This document shows, one piece after another, positions 1-14,790 of a DNA stretch of 64,000 nt. A program made the translations under genes and the position numbers. Position 1 is the stretch's first letter; the number at the start of each line of letters is the position of its first letter. The stretch is from Isoetes taiwanensis (Eukaryota; Streptophyta; Lycopodiopsida; Isoetales; Isoetaceae), in contig JAJEKV010000004.1 of NCBI GenBank assembly GCA_021234155.1, forward strand, positions 2,970,819-3,034,818. Direction: 5' to 3'. The notes under the pieces are model-generated. The model was not told the DNA's origin. It saw nothing but the letters and a program-made list of their open reading frames with translations, and did not search any database.

Positions 1-2599
1 TGCGGGGGGAATTTTTAAGCGAATCTTTGAAGATTCCCTGGCGCGCCTGGAGCGCGTTGCCAGCGCCGACAAAGGTTTATTCCAGCATTAAAAGATTACG
101 CCGAATAAGATCTGGTTTGAGAAAAGTTATCTTCGTACCGTAAAAGCAAAGATCGTACGAAGACGCCAGGCACCGCTGTATTTGGCCGACATTGAAGAGC
201 CGCCATCCCAGTCATTGCCGCGCTCACATGTCCGTGAAGAAATATCTGTTTTAGGTCGTATCGGTATGCGAGCAGATTGCCCGCCAAGGAGGGGTCAAAA
301 TAGAAGAGCCTGGAAGAACAGTAAAGCTTCACGAAGAGACAAGACAATATGACGCTTCCGGGGCATATAACGCCCATACCGCGCATTCTTTCAAATCGCT
401 ATTAAATGGCTTCACACTTCATCCCGCGCGGAGCGGACAGCCTTCCTTCTGCTGGTCACAAATGAAAGCAGTGTAAAATAAATAACCGGGGCCATTATCG
501 GGTCACAACATGGCCTTTCAGTAAACTACCATAATTCAGAAGATTTACATCATAAATCACAAGTGCCCACCTACAGCTTTCTGCCAGTTTAGCGACGACT
601 GACGTGTCGGGCCCTCAAGATATAATCGTCATACGGCAAAAGACAACGGCCAGAGCCATCGAGCCGCCTCGGCAGCACCGACGCGACTCTGCCGACAGCA
701 CACCACTACGGGGAGCCTTCCAAATAAGTCCGATGAGCAGCAGGGCTGTGCAGTCTGGGTAAGCCAGGCGATCTACCACATCCAGCCGCAATTTAATTTC
801 AAGCCAAAACGAATAAAGGCCGTCTGGTCTTCGCAGCCTTCAGGCAGGGGGCTGGTCGTCATGCCACCAGGCACGACAGCCGCTCGTCAGCATTCCACCA
901 TGCTTCCAGCTCATCATGGGACTTCTACCTAGATTCTCCAATACTTCCACTGCGCCGATCATCATGTTCTATTGGTACCCCATGTCGTCGCCACCAATAG
1001 AATCAAGGAGTCTGGTCTAGAAGGCATAGAGCCTAGCATCGAAGCAAGAGAGCAAACATCGTAATCATCGTCAGCGTTAAGATCATAACACGATAAATCA
1101 AGGAATAGGTCTAACCTAACATACATAAACCACTTCAGTCAGTTCTTCGATCAGTCATGACGCATTCCACCTCTAACCATTTATATGCCAACTTCCGACT
1201 GGACAAGAAGCAATTACTCGCAAAGCACTCTCAATTGTTCGATCTGCGCCTGCGTGGAAGCCTCATCTTCACAGTCACACAGCCTTCTAAACGCAGCTGA
1301 AGCCAGTTAGTTGCCGTTAGATCGTTAAAGAAGTTCGTGTCAGTTCGAGCGCAGCCGGTTACGCAGCTCAATAGGAAGTCTCCAGCCACAGTCGCAACGG
1401 GTTCACCTGCCGGCTGTTAGCAGAATAACTGAAGTCACGCCTCCCCGGAAGTCAATTTCTGCCAGCGAAAGATCGGGTCCAGTGAATACGTTGAGTTGAT
1501 GAAGCAGTTTATATCTCCATTATCTGACGACATGCACGCATTTCATTGTTGAAAGCTGGCTGCCATTATCTCCAACAGCGTAGGGGAGCGATCTGTTGCT
1601 TGGTAGGCCCCTCTTCGCGCCATAAAGGATGTATGAAAGCTTGGAAGGCAGCAACACCAAAGTCTTTAACATGACAGTACGACAAACGAAAAATATGCCT
1701 ATATTCAACGCCACACCATTGATTAGGTTGCGTCCGCTCAGTGCCGCCAGAAGAGGCAAATATTCGGGAGACAGAATGATGATCGCAATGCTCTAGATGC
1801 GTCGTGCATTTTATTAACCAAAACAAAAGCGGAAGGTAATCAGCCGAGCGCTGGAAGAGGTTCTCATCGAACCGGCATTATTATTTATGCAAAGACTACT
1901 GGAGTTCGGCGTTCTATCGGCGATGCTGCCGGGGAATCGCTGTTTGAACCGCGCCGAAACGCCGTTTCGAATAACAACACGTCGGAAATTAGAAGTTTAA
2001 AGCGAAAAGATACTTTCTGGCGACATGGGAAAGTTTTGCATAAAGGTAATTTTTCCTTCATTGCATTTGCCAATCGCCAACGCCGCTTATCATTGTATGA
2101 CGCCGCCAGCCGCCGGGCGCATTTTCGTTGATGGAATGGGGTACCAGGCCACGCCGATTTCTGCCCAGTCCGGCGGAGAAACGCCAGATACCAGCAAAAT
2201 CGCCGCCGCGGCTAAATTCTGCATTCCAATATGAACGTTTTACTTGCTTGCCATGACCTAAACGCCCACCATTCAGAACCTTGCTACTTGGTATAGCCAA
2301 ATTTTGCCTTCTTAACATGAAACGTATGGGTTAATTTTGAATTGTAGTGACAGCTTGAATTACCATTGGCGAAGTTAACAGTATTGCTGCAGTCTCTATA
2401 TGAATCAAAGGATTGGAATACTCGGTCGCAATTGCTGAATGGGTTGCTGAGATTCAGTCGACTATAGCGATCAAAAGAAAAAAAGTATTCTGGAAACAGC
2501 TCAGTGATACCAGGTGATACGCCAGATCTAGTATGGGAGTGAAAGGACGAATTTCGGGATGCCACGGAAGAGTCACAAGCATTTCTCCTCGAGGAGATG

Positions 2600-4300
2600 A
2601 GAGTTCGTGGATTGGGACGACAACTGATTCAACATAGGTTGGAACCGTAGCGAAATCCTTTCAAAGAAAATCAACAAATGAATCCTCGTGACGCAGCCGC
2701 GAAAAAGGATAGAGCGGGTTAGGCCGAAATGAATTACAAAGACAGAGCACGAGTTGGGTATCGTTAGAACGCTCAACCATCTAATTCGTGCAGCATATTT
2801 TGGCGCAAACCAGCGCTGAACATCCTGTGCGGATGCACGTTGCACCTATCTTCGAAACTAAAGTGGGGCGACCCTGTAAAATGAATCAATGTTTTTTGAA
2901 CAGCCGGTTTCTCGGTGACGGGTGCAGGTCCCCATGATTCACACCATACCGCGCTGATAGAAGCCCAGTACCATTTGTCGCCACCGGCCCATACAGCGAG
3001 CCATGACGCACCAATTATTGCCCGCCACTTCCCATGCATTCACCGCAATGACGAATGCCGATGTGCGCATTACGATAGCCCGCGACGGCATCGCCGCCAG
3101 CAAAATTCTTCATGCCATTATGACATTACGACGGATGATGGGCGAAGAGCTTTACAGTACAGATCCGCCAAAACATTATTCTGTTGTGTTGTTATCGGTC
3201 GCAGTTGTTGCGTGACAGTGTCAAACACACAAGGCTTATAACTGTATGCTGGCTGCAGTAAACAAAGAACGGCCTTCAAAGATTCATTTGAAAGATACTT
3301 CGTTATTGCAACGGGCGTTGCTGTAGCCAGCCTCTATTTATCGAGTCGCGCCCTTCGACCCCTTCGACATAATAGAGAAAGCATTCCACAAACAAAGCTT
3401 CCACCTCTACCCAGATTTCAGGAACATATATCGTTATTGCCGTCACGTAACAGTCACGGGATGAAACCCAAGAACAGTGCCGCATCGGTCATACCACGCA
3501 TCGCGAACTTTATTCCCGAAAATGATGGAACGTTGATGAAACAACAAGACATGCATTACCGTAACAATGACGATGAAGCGTATCAAAAGAGCACTGAATG
3601 TTAGTTTAAAGAAGTAATGAACTATCAGCGTTCATATCGCAGAGCCATTCAATCGATGTTGGTGCTTCCAGCTGAATGGAGACAACCGTCATGGGGAATG
3701 ATGAAGAATAGCAGTGGTCGCGATCAATACCTTTTTGATATCCATGCATTTTATCTACGTTATTGGTAGAGTCGCACGGGCCGGATTTGTTTTCTGAGAT
3801 CTGAGTTTTTGGCTCATTACGTACGCCAATTTAGGCCACTGCCGTTCTCCATTTTTTCATTCATGCCCGCTCTTTAAAGAATGATTTACTAAAATACCTG
3901 GATTTGACGCAGGTAAAGCGAACGCCTGGCAACGTTGAAGTCGAAAACATTTGAGACACGCATCAAAACATGTTTACGCCTGAAGCGATAACAGGCCAGT
4001 TCAGGAAGTTCTGGTCGGGAGCGATGAAATACAGACGTGCCTTTGAAAGTATGCTCAACAGACACCATTGGGATCGGGCGAAAATATCTACGTAAACAAC
4101 GGCTGTGGGTAAAGATATTTGTGAAATGCTGATAAACAAGATGGATGCCCTGTAGTTTGAGATGGTATCATGGCGGACGATGTTTATCGGCAACAGCCAA
4201 CAACACACAACGCCATCCTGAAAACATTCAAAAGACGGATAAAAGACGCCGCTGTTGGCGTCTTCGCATGAAATAATAGAAATGGGCATCTAAAGAACAG
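2600..4300 (+). other. Degraded mirror of exons 4-5 of the phosphatase-fusion gene
   Basis: This stretch aligns in order with the minus strand of about 49.85-47.7 kb. Examples are the match at 2,921-2,938; the end of exon 4 with the exon/intron boundary at about 3,640-3,760; the intron and acceptor at about 3,840-3,890; and a shared CATTTGAGACACG at 3,949-3,961 in exon 5. Dense small indels destroy the frame. It is useful only as a second, poor reading of the same locus: the TAGGTT at 2,635-2,640 agrees with the in-frame TAG seen at 49,818-49,820. Confidence 0.8.
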
Positions 4301-7300
4301 CAATCTCGAGGATTGTGTGAAATGATAGTGATCTTAAGGTTGCTAGGCAGGGAGACAAAATGAAATAATTTCTCTCAAAAAGTTTGAATATAACATGGCT
4401 TTTGTTGACATCGTCTCTTTTTCTAGCTGTGCCTCTTGATACAGCACGGCGCAGCCGTTTTTTGTATTGCGTGGGTAGTTTGTTATACATTGCAATGGTT
4501 TGTATGGGTATAGACGTCAATACTTGTGCGTGCATAAACAGATGCGCATGAACACACGCTTCCTTTGAAATATTAGATATTCTGTTACGAACCATGACCT
4601 TCAGGGAAATCATCTCGAGACGACGCCAGCGAATCGTTCCGCCTATCTCTAACTTCCCTGATATTAAACGTAGGATCGCCTATTTGAGAGCGAACGAATA
4701 AGTTTTGCGCCGATAAACTCAATAAAATGCACATTTGTCGTTATAAAAATGCCACGTGCCATTTGAACTCAATAAAAGTCTCGCCAGAAGGGGTCTGTTG
4801 TCGTTAGCTTCGTCGTTAGTACACCAAAAATACCGCGATGCGCTGCTTGGCTCGGTCAGCGTTCTTCCTTTGGCACGACAACATCGCCTGGAGCGCGGCG
4901 GGTCAAGCTTCGGCCCGGGTCAGGCTGAAGGTATCAGTAAATGGAAACAATTGCTGCGCGCGGTGGTTAACTGGTCATTGGCGTCGGTCGCAGCTTCATA
5001 TCGCTTTATTTTGGAATAGACATAACTCACTTCATTGAATGATGGTTCTACAACCAGCAACAAACCTGTTTACCGCCAGCTGGGGTCATGACAAACAAAG
5101 CCCATGAAAGCAGTACACGCCCGTTGTTAACATCATAATGTCATAGCGAAGTTAGAACAACATCAGCATCTGGCTGATGAAAGCTGTTTTGTACAGTTGT
5201 CGCCGCTTTTCAAGAACATTACTTTCGGATGTAATATCCCCGAAGTTATTTCAGTCACGTAAATCTTCAGTTAGCCCGCAGTTGTTTTTCATCCTCTAGT
5301 TGTACCAAAAGACAGAGCGAATACCAGCCGGGCTCATGTAACCTGGCGCAACATTTCCACATTTGCAGTGGCGCTTCTGTGGCACTGCTTTTGTTTTCAC
5401 TGTTTGTTTAACACGTTATGTCATGGCACAGATTCGCATCAAAACACCAAGCTCTTAGTCAATGCAATATGGAACATTGAAGAGCAGCGTAAGGCTGACA
5501 TGGATAAAGCGAGCCGCATTGACATGGACATCCATTCAAATCATTCCCCAAGTTCATAGAACTTTTCTTCGTAAGATAAGTTTTTCAAAAACTGAGTTTT
5601 CATTCACAGTCACTTCTGTCCACTTAGCTTATGCTCAGTGAACATTAAAGCTGTCGTTCATTGCTTTTGCGTCACCTTTTGATCCGGAGAAGAATAACCG
5701 TCTGGACGCGCTTCTTCATGATGACCTTGTTCTCCCACGGGTACCATTAACACTCAGACGATCGGGCGTCACGAAAGCAAACCATGAAAACCGATAGAAG
5801 TTCGGTCACTTTTCAGCTCAGCAGCGATGCGTAGAGCTGGCGTAGCAAAGCATCTGTTGATCGCGAAGGTTTATCAGTCGAGCAAAACCAGTTCTATCGA
5901 ACAAGACGATATCACCAGGTACCGCAAAGCCGCAGCAAGGAACGTCTAGGACCAAAAACCTCAACCGGTCAGATGGGAAGACATTTCACCGTTACCTGCC
6001 GGTCCGTCACACATATGAACATCTCGATAACAGGCCATCATTACGGGCCCATTTTGCAGATATCATCCTTCACGCTTCAGGATTAAGCCGCTAATGGCAT
6101 AAAGGCAAAGCTGTGGTTCGAGAAAGAGTCGAAAAATTAAGGGGTTACGGAATAAATGGAACGTTAAAACGCCACTTTGCTGGGGCTATTTCGTCAGCAG
6201 TGGCCAGGGGAAAATTGCGCCAGCCCCAGCCCCATTTCATTCTCGCGAAAGTTTTGTGACAAACCTTCCTTCAGACGTAATACCAGTCAAAAGTTGCAGG
6301 ACTCAGAAAATGGATAGTAGCCTATCATCGAAAAGCATATAGAACTTTGTGAAACAATAAAGAACTCGTTTCACAGTTGAGCAGAAACCGCGGCTTGTGT
6401 CAATACGCCGCAGTTAATTTTTCTTCGGGAGCTTCGAATACGTGTGCAGCAGCGACAAGCGTCAATATTGCCTTAATAGCAGGCCGGGTTTGTGCCGGAA
6501 AGGGAAGAATGACTGAGAGATTACTTCCACTACAGCCGAATTACCAGTATCAACAACAAGTTCAATGCCTTCAACCAGCGTTTCGGGATGTTTTAAAACA
6601 CGAGCTGAAGTGACCGAAAGTCGTCAAAGCCGTTATTAATCACGATGCAAGAAAACCATAGTTTACCAGCTCACCGGCGGTTAGCCAAACGCATGGCCAT
6701 ACAACAGAATTTTAACTACGACGTAATGGGGAGTCGACATTTCCATCTGAAACGATCGACGCAAAAAATCTAAAATGGAATTCCGCAAAAAATAGAACAC
6801 AGGTTCCACGTGCTGGTAACGTTGAAGAAAACACGAAAGCGACCCGGGTCTTTTCCGTCTACAATCGCCGCGATTTGAAGTAAATGGTATCTTTTCACCA
6901 ACAGGCCTTTCTCGATTGCCTGCGCCATGTCCTCTTCGCCATTAAATACAATCCACTGGCACTACTCTGGGATAACGCCATCATTGCAGACGTTATGACA
7001 TAGTCGCTCAAAAGTTCGGAACATGCCAGATGGATTATGTCTAAGACGCGTTTCAACTCAGGAAGATCTTTGCCTCTGGCGTGAATGCCGTAGCGAAACC
7101 TCAAAAGAATCGATTCAGCAGTGTGCTGAACGCTGGCAGTGAGCATTAGATGCAGTTGCTGGAAAAACAAGAAGAGTATTTGTCGTCATCCAAATTCCCG
7201 AAAATTGGCGCGCCATGGCAGCGTGGTTAACGGTTAGTTTTCCTTTCAACCAGCAAAGTTCCGAAAAATTTGTACAACTCGAAATAGAGAAAGAAAGCGG

Positions 7301-7329
7301 TGTCGACAAAATAAGCAGCACCGGAGTTA

Positions 7330-8100
7330 ATTAAAGCCTGCTACTTATTAGAGAATGGCAAGATAGTCATATGGAGGTCTCCATACAAAGTTTTCATGTA
7401 TATCGGTTCGTTCATGGGATGCGTTATGACAGCCATTTCATTGCCGGTTCAGTATTGCATCCTCAAAATGAATGGTGGCATGAATGCTGCCATGGAAATT
7501 TCGCATTAAAAGGTCCTGAACAAGAAGCTTGGTGATATGGAGATGGTTATACCCATGATAAAAAGATGTACAAAGTTTGAAAAAAAATGCAGTCACAGTG
7601 AGCATTAGGATGGTCGCTTTTGTGCCGAAAAACAAGATATTTACTGTCAACGGAATAAACTGGCGCTTATGGTGTGGTTTCGATATCGCACTCCTTCTTC
7701 CTTTTCAAATCTCAAATAGAGTCTCCATTTAATTCAGGCTCTGTGGCTGGTGCAAGAGGTTTCAATGGGTTTTTTGGATGTACCACATGGTCAAAGGTTC
7801 AACTCACATTACTTTGCATACCGCATGGGATGTTAAGTTTTAAGTTTTCTTAAAAATTCCAGAATACAGCTTATAATTCCAAAATGCTAAACGTTGCAAA
7901 CGTAAAAAAGCTTTAAAACCCGTTCTTTGAAACGATTAGAGAGAACATTTTTTGAATATACAATCATAAAAATGTGACTAATTCAAAGGTTTGGCTATCA
8001 TTAACATAACAATAACATAGCAGCTTATTTATTATCATTAGAGGTGTTATAGTATCATAAATAGCTTGAAGCGATATGGAATGCATTTTCTTCACGCCTA
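7330..8100 (-). other. Degraded mirror of the 11S-cupin repeat region
   Basis: Reverse-complement match to about 44.07-43.1 kb, including 25 identical bases at 7,466-7,490. A long gapped alignment follows through the AAACGTTGCAAACGT-rich stretch at about 7,885-7,910. It contains no reliable coding sequence. Confidence 0.8.
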
Positions 8101-8950
8101 TTTAATATCTGGAGAAGTGTCAGAGTCGTAGTGTCGAACGGCCTGGTGTTGTGTGCTAGTAGTTGATGCCAGAATCCGCTTTCCTGCTCTCACAGGAGTA
8201 AACCTCTCTTTCATTGAGCAAAACCAAAACTTCACGTAGCCAGCATGTGCCGTACGTGATTACAGTCTCCGTGTGCCCAGCCTGCTGTGACCAGAAACGA
8301 TAAGCACATAACGGTTTCATTTCGGGATGGGTTCTTACGAAGCAACCAGAAAACTTAGGGTTTTAAGAAGCAACGACGATATGACAATATTGTCGGCAAT
8401 ATCATTTGTTCGCCCAGGCGGCAGAATGCCGAATGAACGCAGCATACAGCGCACCGTCTCAGGCACAATGGCGATTACAACAGCAAGTCAGCAGGATAAT
8501 CCCGAAGCGTTGGACCATCGGTTTTAAGAGTTGCGGCGCGAAATGATCAAGCGATTGTTGTCCGTTATGTTCATGCTGAGACGGTTATTTGCGATGCGCA
8601 GCCATTTCAGCTGTAAATGCTGGTGACACGTTCTCGCATAATTAAGCACAATGTGATAGATCCTTTCATTACTTCTTTGTCAGCCAGCCGTGCCCCATTA
8701 TTCATGATGCTGTTTTCGTTGCCGGTAATTTTACCATGGATTAATGAAGCCAAATCGCACAAATATTGAAGCACGCATTTCTGGCTGAGATGAGTGCCGA
8801 GAAATTTCAACAACGCCACTTCGATATCTACCAGCCCGCGAAACGCTCATTTATAGGTTTACCTGCGCTCAATATGAAGCTCTTAGCCTTTTAAACAGCA
8901 AGCGATAGCAATGTTCTGTTCCGCCTGTTTTGTTCGTCGTACCACTATTC

Positions 8951-9085
8951 AATTCGCGCCCATTCATTCATCTGCCCATCTATCTTTCATTCATCTGTCT
9001 GTCTGTCTGTTTCATTCATCTGCTTCCGTCTGTCTGTTCATTCATTCACCTGTTATCTGGATCGAGCCCACCACCATTCATTCAT
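8951..9085. repeat. Degraded mirror of the GATA microsatellite
   Basis: Imperfect ATTCATCTGTCTGTC-type repeats sit exactly where the reverse complement of the GATA array (41,801-42,005) should fall. Error-laden reading of CTAT repeats explains the pattern. About 205 bp has shrunk to about 135 bp. Confidence 0.75.
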
Positions 9086-12000
9086 TCAGTACGATTTTGA
9101 TAAATGTTTTCGTTTTTCGCTATGCTATCGGTCAAGCAACAATCATACCTTTTTCACCATGTTTGAGACGTTTTCGCGCAGTTTTGAACATCGGCTAAAA
9201 ACATCAAATTTTTGGTTCTGCGTATATTTTTTGTTATCAATGGTTTGCAGATTAGGTTGTGCATTTTTACCACAAGATTAGTATCAATCAACGTCAATCG
9301 TTTCGGTTTACGCTGAACTGGAACACTGTCTTTCCATTGTCATTACTCTTTTCAGTTATTATAGCGCTGGTCGACAAACATTGCAGAAAGGCCGAGGCCT
9401 GAGAGGCCTGAATTCAGAAAAGCATTGTGTTTCCGTTTTCAGATGTTTCAACGGTTCACCGTGACGTTGAGCTATCATACACCATTCACCGTTCCTTTCA
9501 GAGTGCTTCAGGTTTCGTTAGTCATCAACCGGGTTCATTGCAGAGGTTTTTCACAGAAGGTAATCGTTAGCTGCTACCGCCTTCATCATTGAAACTGGTC
9601 ACAATAATAATCATCTCAGAAGCCGACACAGCATGCTCAGTAGCCGATTGATGCCTGAAAGCGGTTGAAAGACCGCTGCCCAGCTCGGCAAATTTTCCTG
9701 GCGAGGCATCACTGCTACCACTGGAGCAGTATATAGTTTCTGGTGGTTGAAGCTGATACGCATCTTCTGGCAAATTGAATTTGACGACTTTCGGCGATTC
9801 GATTACCTCTTTGCCAAAGCTAACAATCATCACCAGCCACCCGAAAGTAAAGAACGTTGAAAGTTGGTTTGTATAGTCGCAGGAACGATACGCCACGGAC
9901 GCAGACAAGGATGCAGCGGAAAGACGCTGGTCAATTCCAGTTTGTCAGCAGATCATTGCCAGACCTAAGAGCTGGAGACAAGCGACGAGTTGGATGATTC
10001 ATGCTCGTTAAGGGATTAGCAACGATGTTCTAAAGCGGCCGAGAGCGTCAACATATGTTAGTCGATACGTCCGCCATAAGCGTGTCGTCTGGCGTCAGCG
10101 TAGACATACATTGCGCCAGTTCTATTCTCAACACCGGCGCAATTTCCCAGCAGTCACCACTAACAGTTATAATAAAATTAGTAATGTACTGGCCAGACAA
10201 GAAATTTAAATGGGTTCATGTCAATCCACTCTTTCTCACCCTCATAAAAAGCGAAAACTTGACGCGCAGGTCAACCCCCGGCAAAGAGGATTTCGAGTTG
10301 CACAGCAGTTGGCGAAATACGCACGTTCACCGCCGTCGTTACAATCGGGCCGCTGCCGATAAAGTGCATCAACCTTCCTCGGCATCATGGTCAGATAACC
10401 ATCGGCCTATTCGTGCGCGGCGCTGGCATTCATGCAGTCATTCTTACAGTTGTAACAAATGCTGAAAGGCCAGCACGCCAGCATCACTTTATTGTGCCGT
10501 TTCAGCTGCTTGCTCAGCGTCACGCTAACGTGATTTAAAAGATACCGCGAGTTCAGGGGACCGAAGAGCACCGCACACGCCATCACGATTCAAGCGCACA
10601 GTTGATCAGCGCTCTATTTCGGTATTGTGAACATGGGTTTCACCAAAATGTGCCGGCATCATTTCATCGCCAATAGCCGCCGCCAATAGAACGCCATAAC
10701 GACGTATGAAGAAGAAATGGTTATTGAGTAGCTTTAGCCATCAATGTGCGCGATATCGGCCAGAAATTGACCATCATTCAAAAGTCTAAACACCAAAACA
10801 TGCCAATCGTTTTACCCACGAAATGTCACAGCAGTATAATTCATACTACGTGGGTCAGATACCGAAAGTTTCAGCCTCTTTTGCTTCAAAAGACATGTAA
10901 CCTGTAATGGTGAATGCCCATCTTCGATTTGAAGCTCCAGCGGTCATGCGTATTCCCGCATGCAATTATCGACAAAACAGGAGAAGTAATGGCAATGATT
11001 TTTCTAAACAAAGGGGAAAAAATTTCGCAACGTTACCAGTACGCAAGCATTTCTACTGAATGCCGGGCATTGCTGACGAGATAAATTTCGGAATCGGTCA
11101 GCTACTGCATGGAGCTCATCACCTGGGCCATCGTATCCGCTGAGGCTTCATACCCAGTAGCCGTACCCAGAGAAGTCATCCATGTGCCAGCCGGTCAAAC
11201 CGCAAGTCGCCAATTATAAAGTTACTGAAGTCATTAGGCGGAGCAAAACAATAGCTTCTAAAAACAAATGAAAGTCTGGTTGCGTTGAAACAACTCCAAA
11301 GATGATGCCCAAGCCAGATTCTCCATCGCAGCTAAAGTCAATGAAATCTTCAGTATATACGTAGTGCCAGGCCGTACACCAGCGACCGCCCGCTATATCG
11401 CCGGAACGGCATGTACAAAGCTGGCTCGCCATTGGCCGGTCAAAATACGCCCAAAGTCGTCATCACGCTGACAACGCTCACTTCGATTACGAACAACGAT
11501 TTCCATGTTCATTGGCACAACATTGAGATCCCCTCAACCGTCATCAACATTGCTGGCAGCGAAAGTTTTCACGTGACGCTGGCTTACGGTGCTGCTGTTC
11601 TTCCCACCAGCTGCCTGCCCAAACACACGATTGTTCAGAAAGCCAATACATTCGCGTCATTCTCTGATATAATGCTACAAGTTTGCATTGAGTAGTTAAA
11701 ATAGTGAACTGTTAAAACGTCTGAGCAACACTAGAGTACTGAACCTTCCAAATTAGCAAAGTTTTTGTGTCCCAGCTCGCCGCATATAAAGGCCCCGACG
11801 CAGAGCAGTCAAGCCGAAATTGCCAGTTTGCCATATTACAGCTCAGTAAAGTTAACAAAGATAATACATGCAGACGAATATTGGTGCGAGCAGATAAATT
11901 ACCGATCATTCTGGCAGAGATGCTTTTTTCCGGAATAAGCGGTTACAGCGTTTGAAGCTTAGAGCCGAATATACAGTCGAACGGTCGTCATTTTGGTTAT

Positions 12001-13999
12001 CTTTGTTGCACCAAACTCTACGTCGGTTTTTCTTTTCCTGTTTCATGAAAGGGTGAATTTAGAGGAGATCACGGTATCTGAGATTCTCCCGGCATATATG
12101 TTATGTTAAGAAATATTCCTTTATTAATCACCAGCATGACATACCAGGTAGATCGCGCTACGTTGAATTAACATCAAAATTTATTTGTTACGCGTATTTT
12201 CTCGTTAAAGTCGTCGAAAGCCCAAGACTACCCCGTTATTGATAAATCAGAGCTGTAGTAAGCCGCTGTCAGAAGAGATCCGGAACCAGACGAATGTGCG
12301 CGGAAGTACTTTAACTGATTCTCATCTGCCCTCTCCGTGCCATTGTTAACTTCACGTTATCTGTACTGCAAGCACGTGCTCGTTACAAAGTTGAAATTTT
12401 GAGCATCTGTTTTCGCAGCAGCGCTGGTTGTAGATATACCAGACTCACCTCTGCGGGTCAAAGAATGAATAACGATCGCTAACGTTCTTTTCGCTCAGAT
12501 GAGGGGGCGAAAGACAGTTCGAAGTTGCGCCTCTTGCTTTTGAGGACGTCATCAAATATGGCGGCGTACAGTTTTTCCTCTCTTTCGCATCATTACCTCT
12601 GTGAATTACAGGCCCGGTTACCTCAGAATTTGGGCTGGCAATAATTGGCGTCGTTATCTACGCCAAAGTTTAACTATTTTTGAAATCAAATCATTACAGT
12701 GCCTCCGTTCACCTCTAACAACTCATTCGTTAATCCCAAGATTGACTGTCACGTTGTCACCTGGGCTCTTGAAGATGCAACCATTTAAATTTACCCATCC
12801 AGGACCGGTACGCGAAACTGCTTCCGGCTCGGGCATGACAGATGCCAGCGACGAGTCAGGCCTCGCCAAATGAGCGTTTGCGTCATTGAATCAGGAAAGC
12901 GAAGTAGTACGCTTGTAACTACCGATACGACGCTGTGAAGGTCAACTGCAAGCTGCCTTGTAACGACAACACCACCCGGAATTTCCGAATTTTCAGGCCA
13001 GATTATCGCCCATCTTTCGTCGCATTCAAAGAACGTGCCTATTTCCACAACAACGGATACTTCTGTACTGATTAAAAGTCATTGAATATTAAGAAATGAT
13101 TACCAACTCGATAAAAATAAGCAGTCATATTAAAGTAATATGGTTCAACAATTGTCGGTAAAAGCGACAAGAATAATTACCGGTTTTGCATTTATCCATG
13201 CCTCTGGCTCAATCTTCTTAATGCCAATTTCAATTAAAATAAAAACTTGATGTCATAATAGCCTTCAACATGATTTGTAAATGCCCGATGATCCCATAAA
13301 TTGAAAGCTCACATGGTCAAATCAACGTATTGCTTCGATCTTCAGTATTGTTGAGATGGCCTAAGATAAGCACCGCATCTAATTTGCGAAGATATTCACG
13401 GGTCATTTGTGTTAACATAGATTGGAGATGGATTTGAAGACGGGTTTGTCGCTATTTACCAGAGAAGACAATAACATTGAAACAGCAGAGCGGGTTTCTA
13501 GATCGGTAAAACTGATCTAGAGCATATGCAGATGGATAGAAGTTCAAATTAAAAGTATAACTTAGACAAAAGCCATTTTACGCTGGAAGTATGCCGTACC
13601 AAATGCCCAGAAGTACAGCGGGGCCCTGTATAATGCGCTTCTGAAGTTGTACATTCTCGAAGCCGCCGGTCTGCTTTTACAAGAAAGCGTTGAAATTACG
13701 TAGAATAGAAACGGTCTCGAGAGGATGTTCAAAAGTCAAAAGTAAGTCGCCGTTACTGTGAATAGGCCAAATCATTTCAGCCAGTTCCGTCGCCCATGTT
13801 CACTTGGTTGAACAACACCATGTAAACATAACGTAACAGCGAAAGCTGAATCGTTACCGATATCAGAGCAATTAAAGAGCCTAAACTATAGAAAGGCTGC
13901 GCCAAATTCGGCTGCATAAAGGTCCGCCGATGCCGAATGTGACTTCCTCTAACTAGGAATAACCGAGCCGAATAATCGTACTGCCTCCAAATGCCAAAT

Positions 14000-14790
14000 T
14001 TCATTATTTCCCGATATCTAACATTGTACGACGGTATCAGGGTTAGCCGCGATAGCTTCCTCTTTCGCGAAATTCCAGCCTAGAGGTCACGGGATTCGAA
14101 CACTCATACGCCTCTTCCGCTTCATTCGATCCTGCCGGTTCTCTTCTTTTTCATCTTTCAAAAGATTCCAGATCATCAATCAAAATTCATTCAACATCTT
14201 CAAGAGCACCACCATTGATCGCTGATACGTCGGAATAATTTCACCTTCCAGACTGGCGCCACGGATTTGCCCTTTGCGCCGAAGAAACCACCAGCCCCTG
14301 TTCGTAGAATTCGGTCACCAGAAGGCGTGATCTGATGCATCGTCCAGATACCAGCATTATACCGGCGAACAGCCCGCGCACAGAAACCATGCTTGAAGTC
14401 AACATGAAAGCCTGCAAAGCCCGGCACATGGTTTCACGAAGATTCGGTCGGCGGCAGTTCACCCCGCTCGCTGTTACAAAACCACGATGCTGACAAAAGA
14501 TCTCAAATATGGTACAAGTGCAGCTGCATATCGATGATGAACAAAGCCTTCTCCATCAACGACAATGTTCGTTAATTGCACCGGAAAGCGGCTGCGATGC
14601 GCCAGAAGAGCGGATAAAGGTATGAATGGCCTGCTTCCTTTGTTGATGAAATGATCCTATACCGCGCTGATGGCTGATGCACAGTTTAGCCGAAGTTCAT
14701 GATCATCTGGTATGCTGCATGGTTATGGCCGGGCTGCGGGTTTCGCTGGTTCACGCCTATTTTTGCGTTCGCCCTGTCATAGCTTAAACA
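14000..14790 (+). other. Degraded mirror of the FkbM-type methyltransferase gene
   Basis: The stretch at 14,695-14,760 matches the 3' part of the minus-strand gene at 33,944-34,948 (GAAGTTCATGATCATC versus GAGGTTCACTATGATCATC, then a shared CATGGTTATGG-like run). The remainder of the gene is expected from about 14,000 but is too noisy to read. Confidence 0.65.

Noticed and set aside
36-60. GC palindrome copy at the window start (TGGCGCGCCTGGAGCGCG)
   Set aside because: The mirror position near 53.5 kb reads differently, so this is a miscalled stretch, not a true copy.
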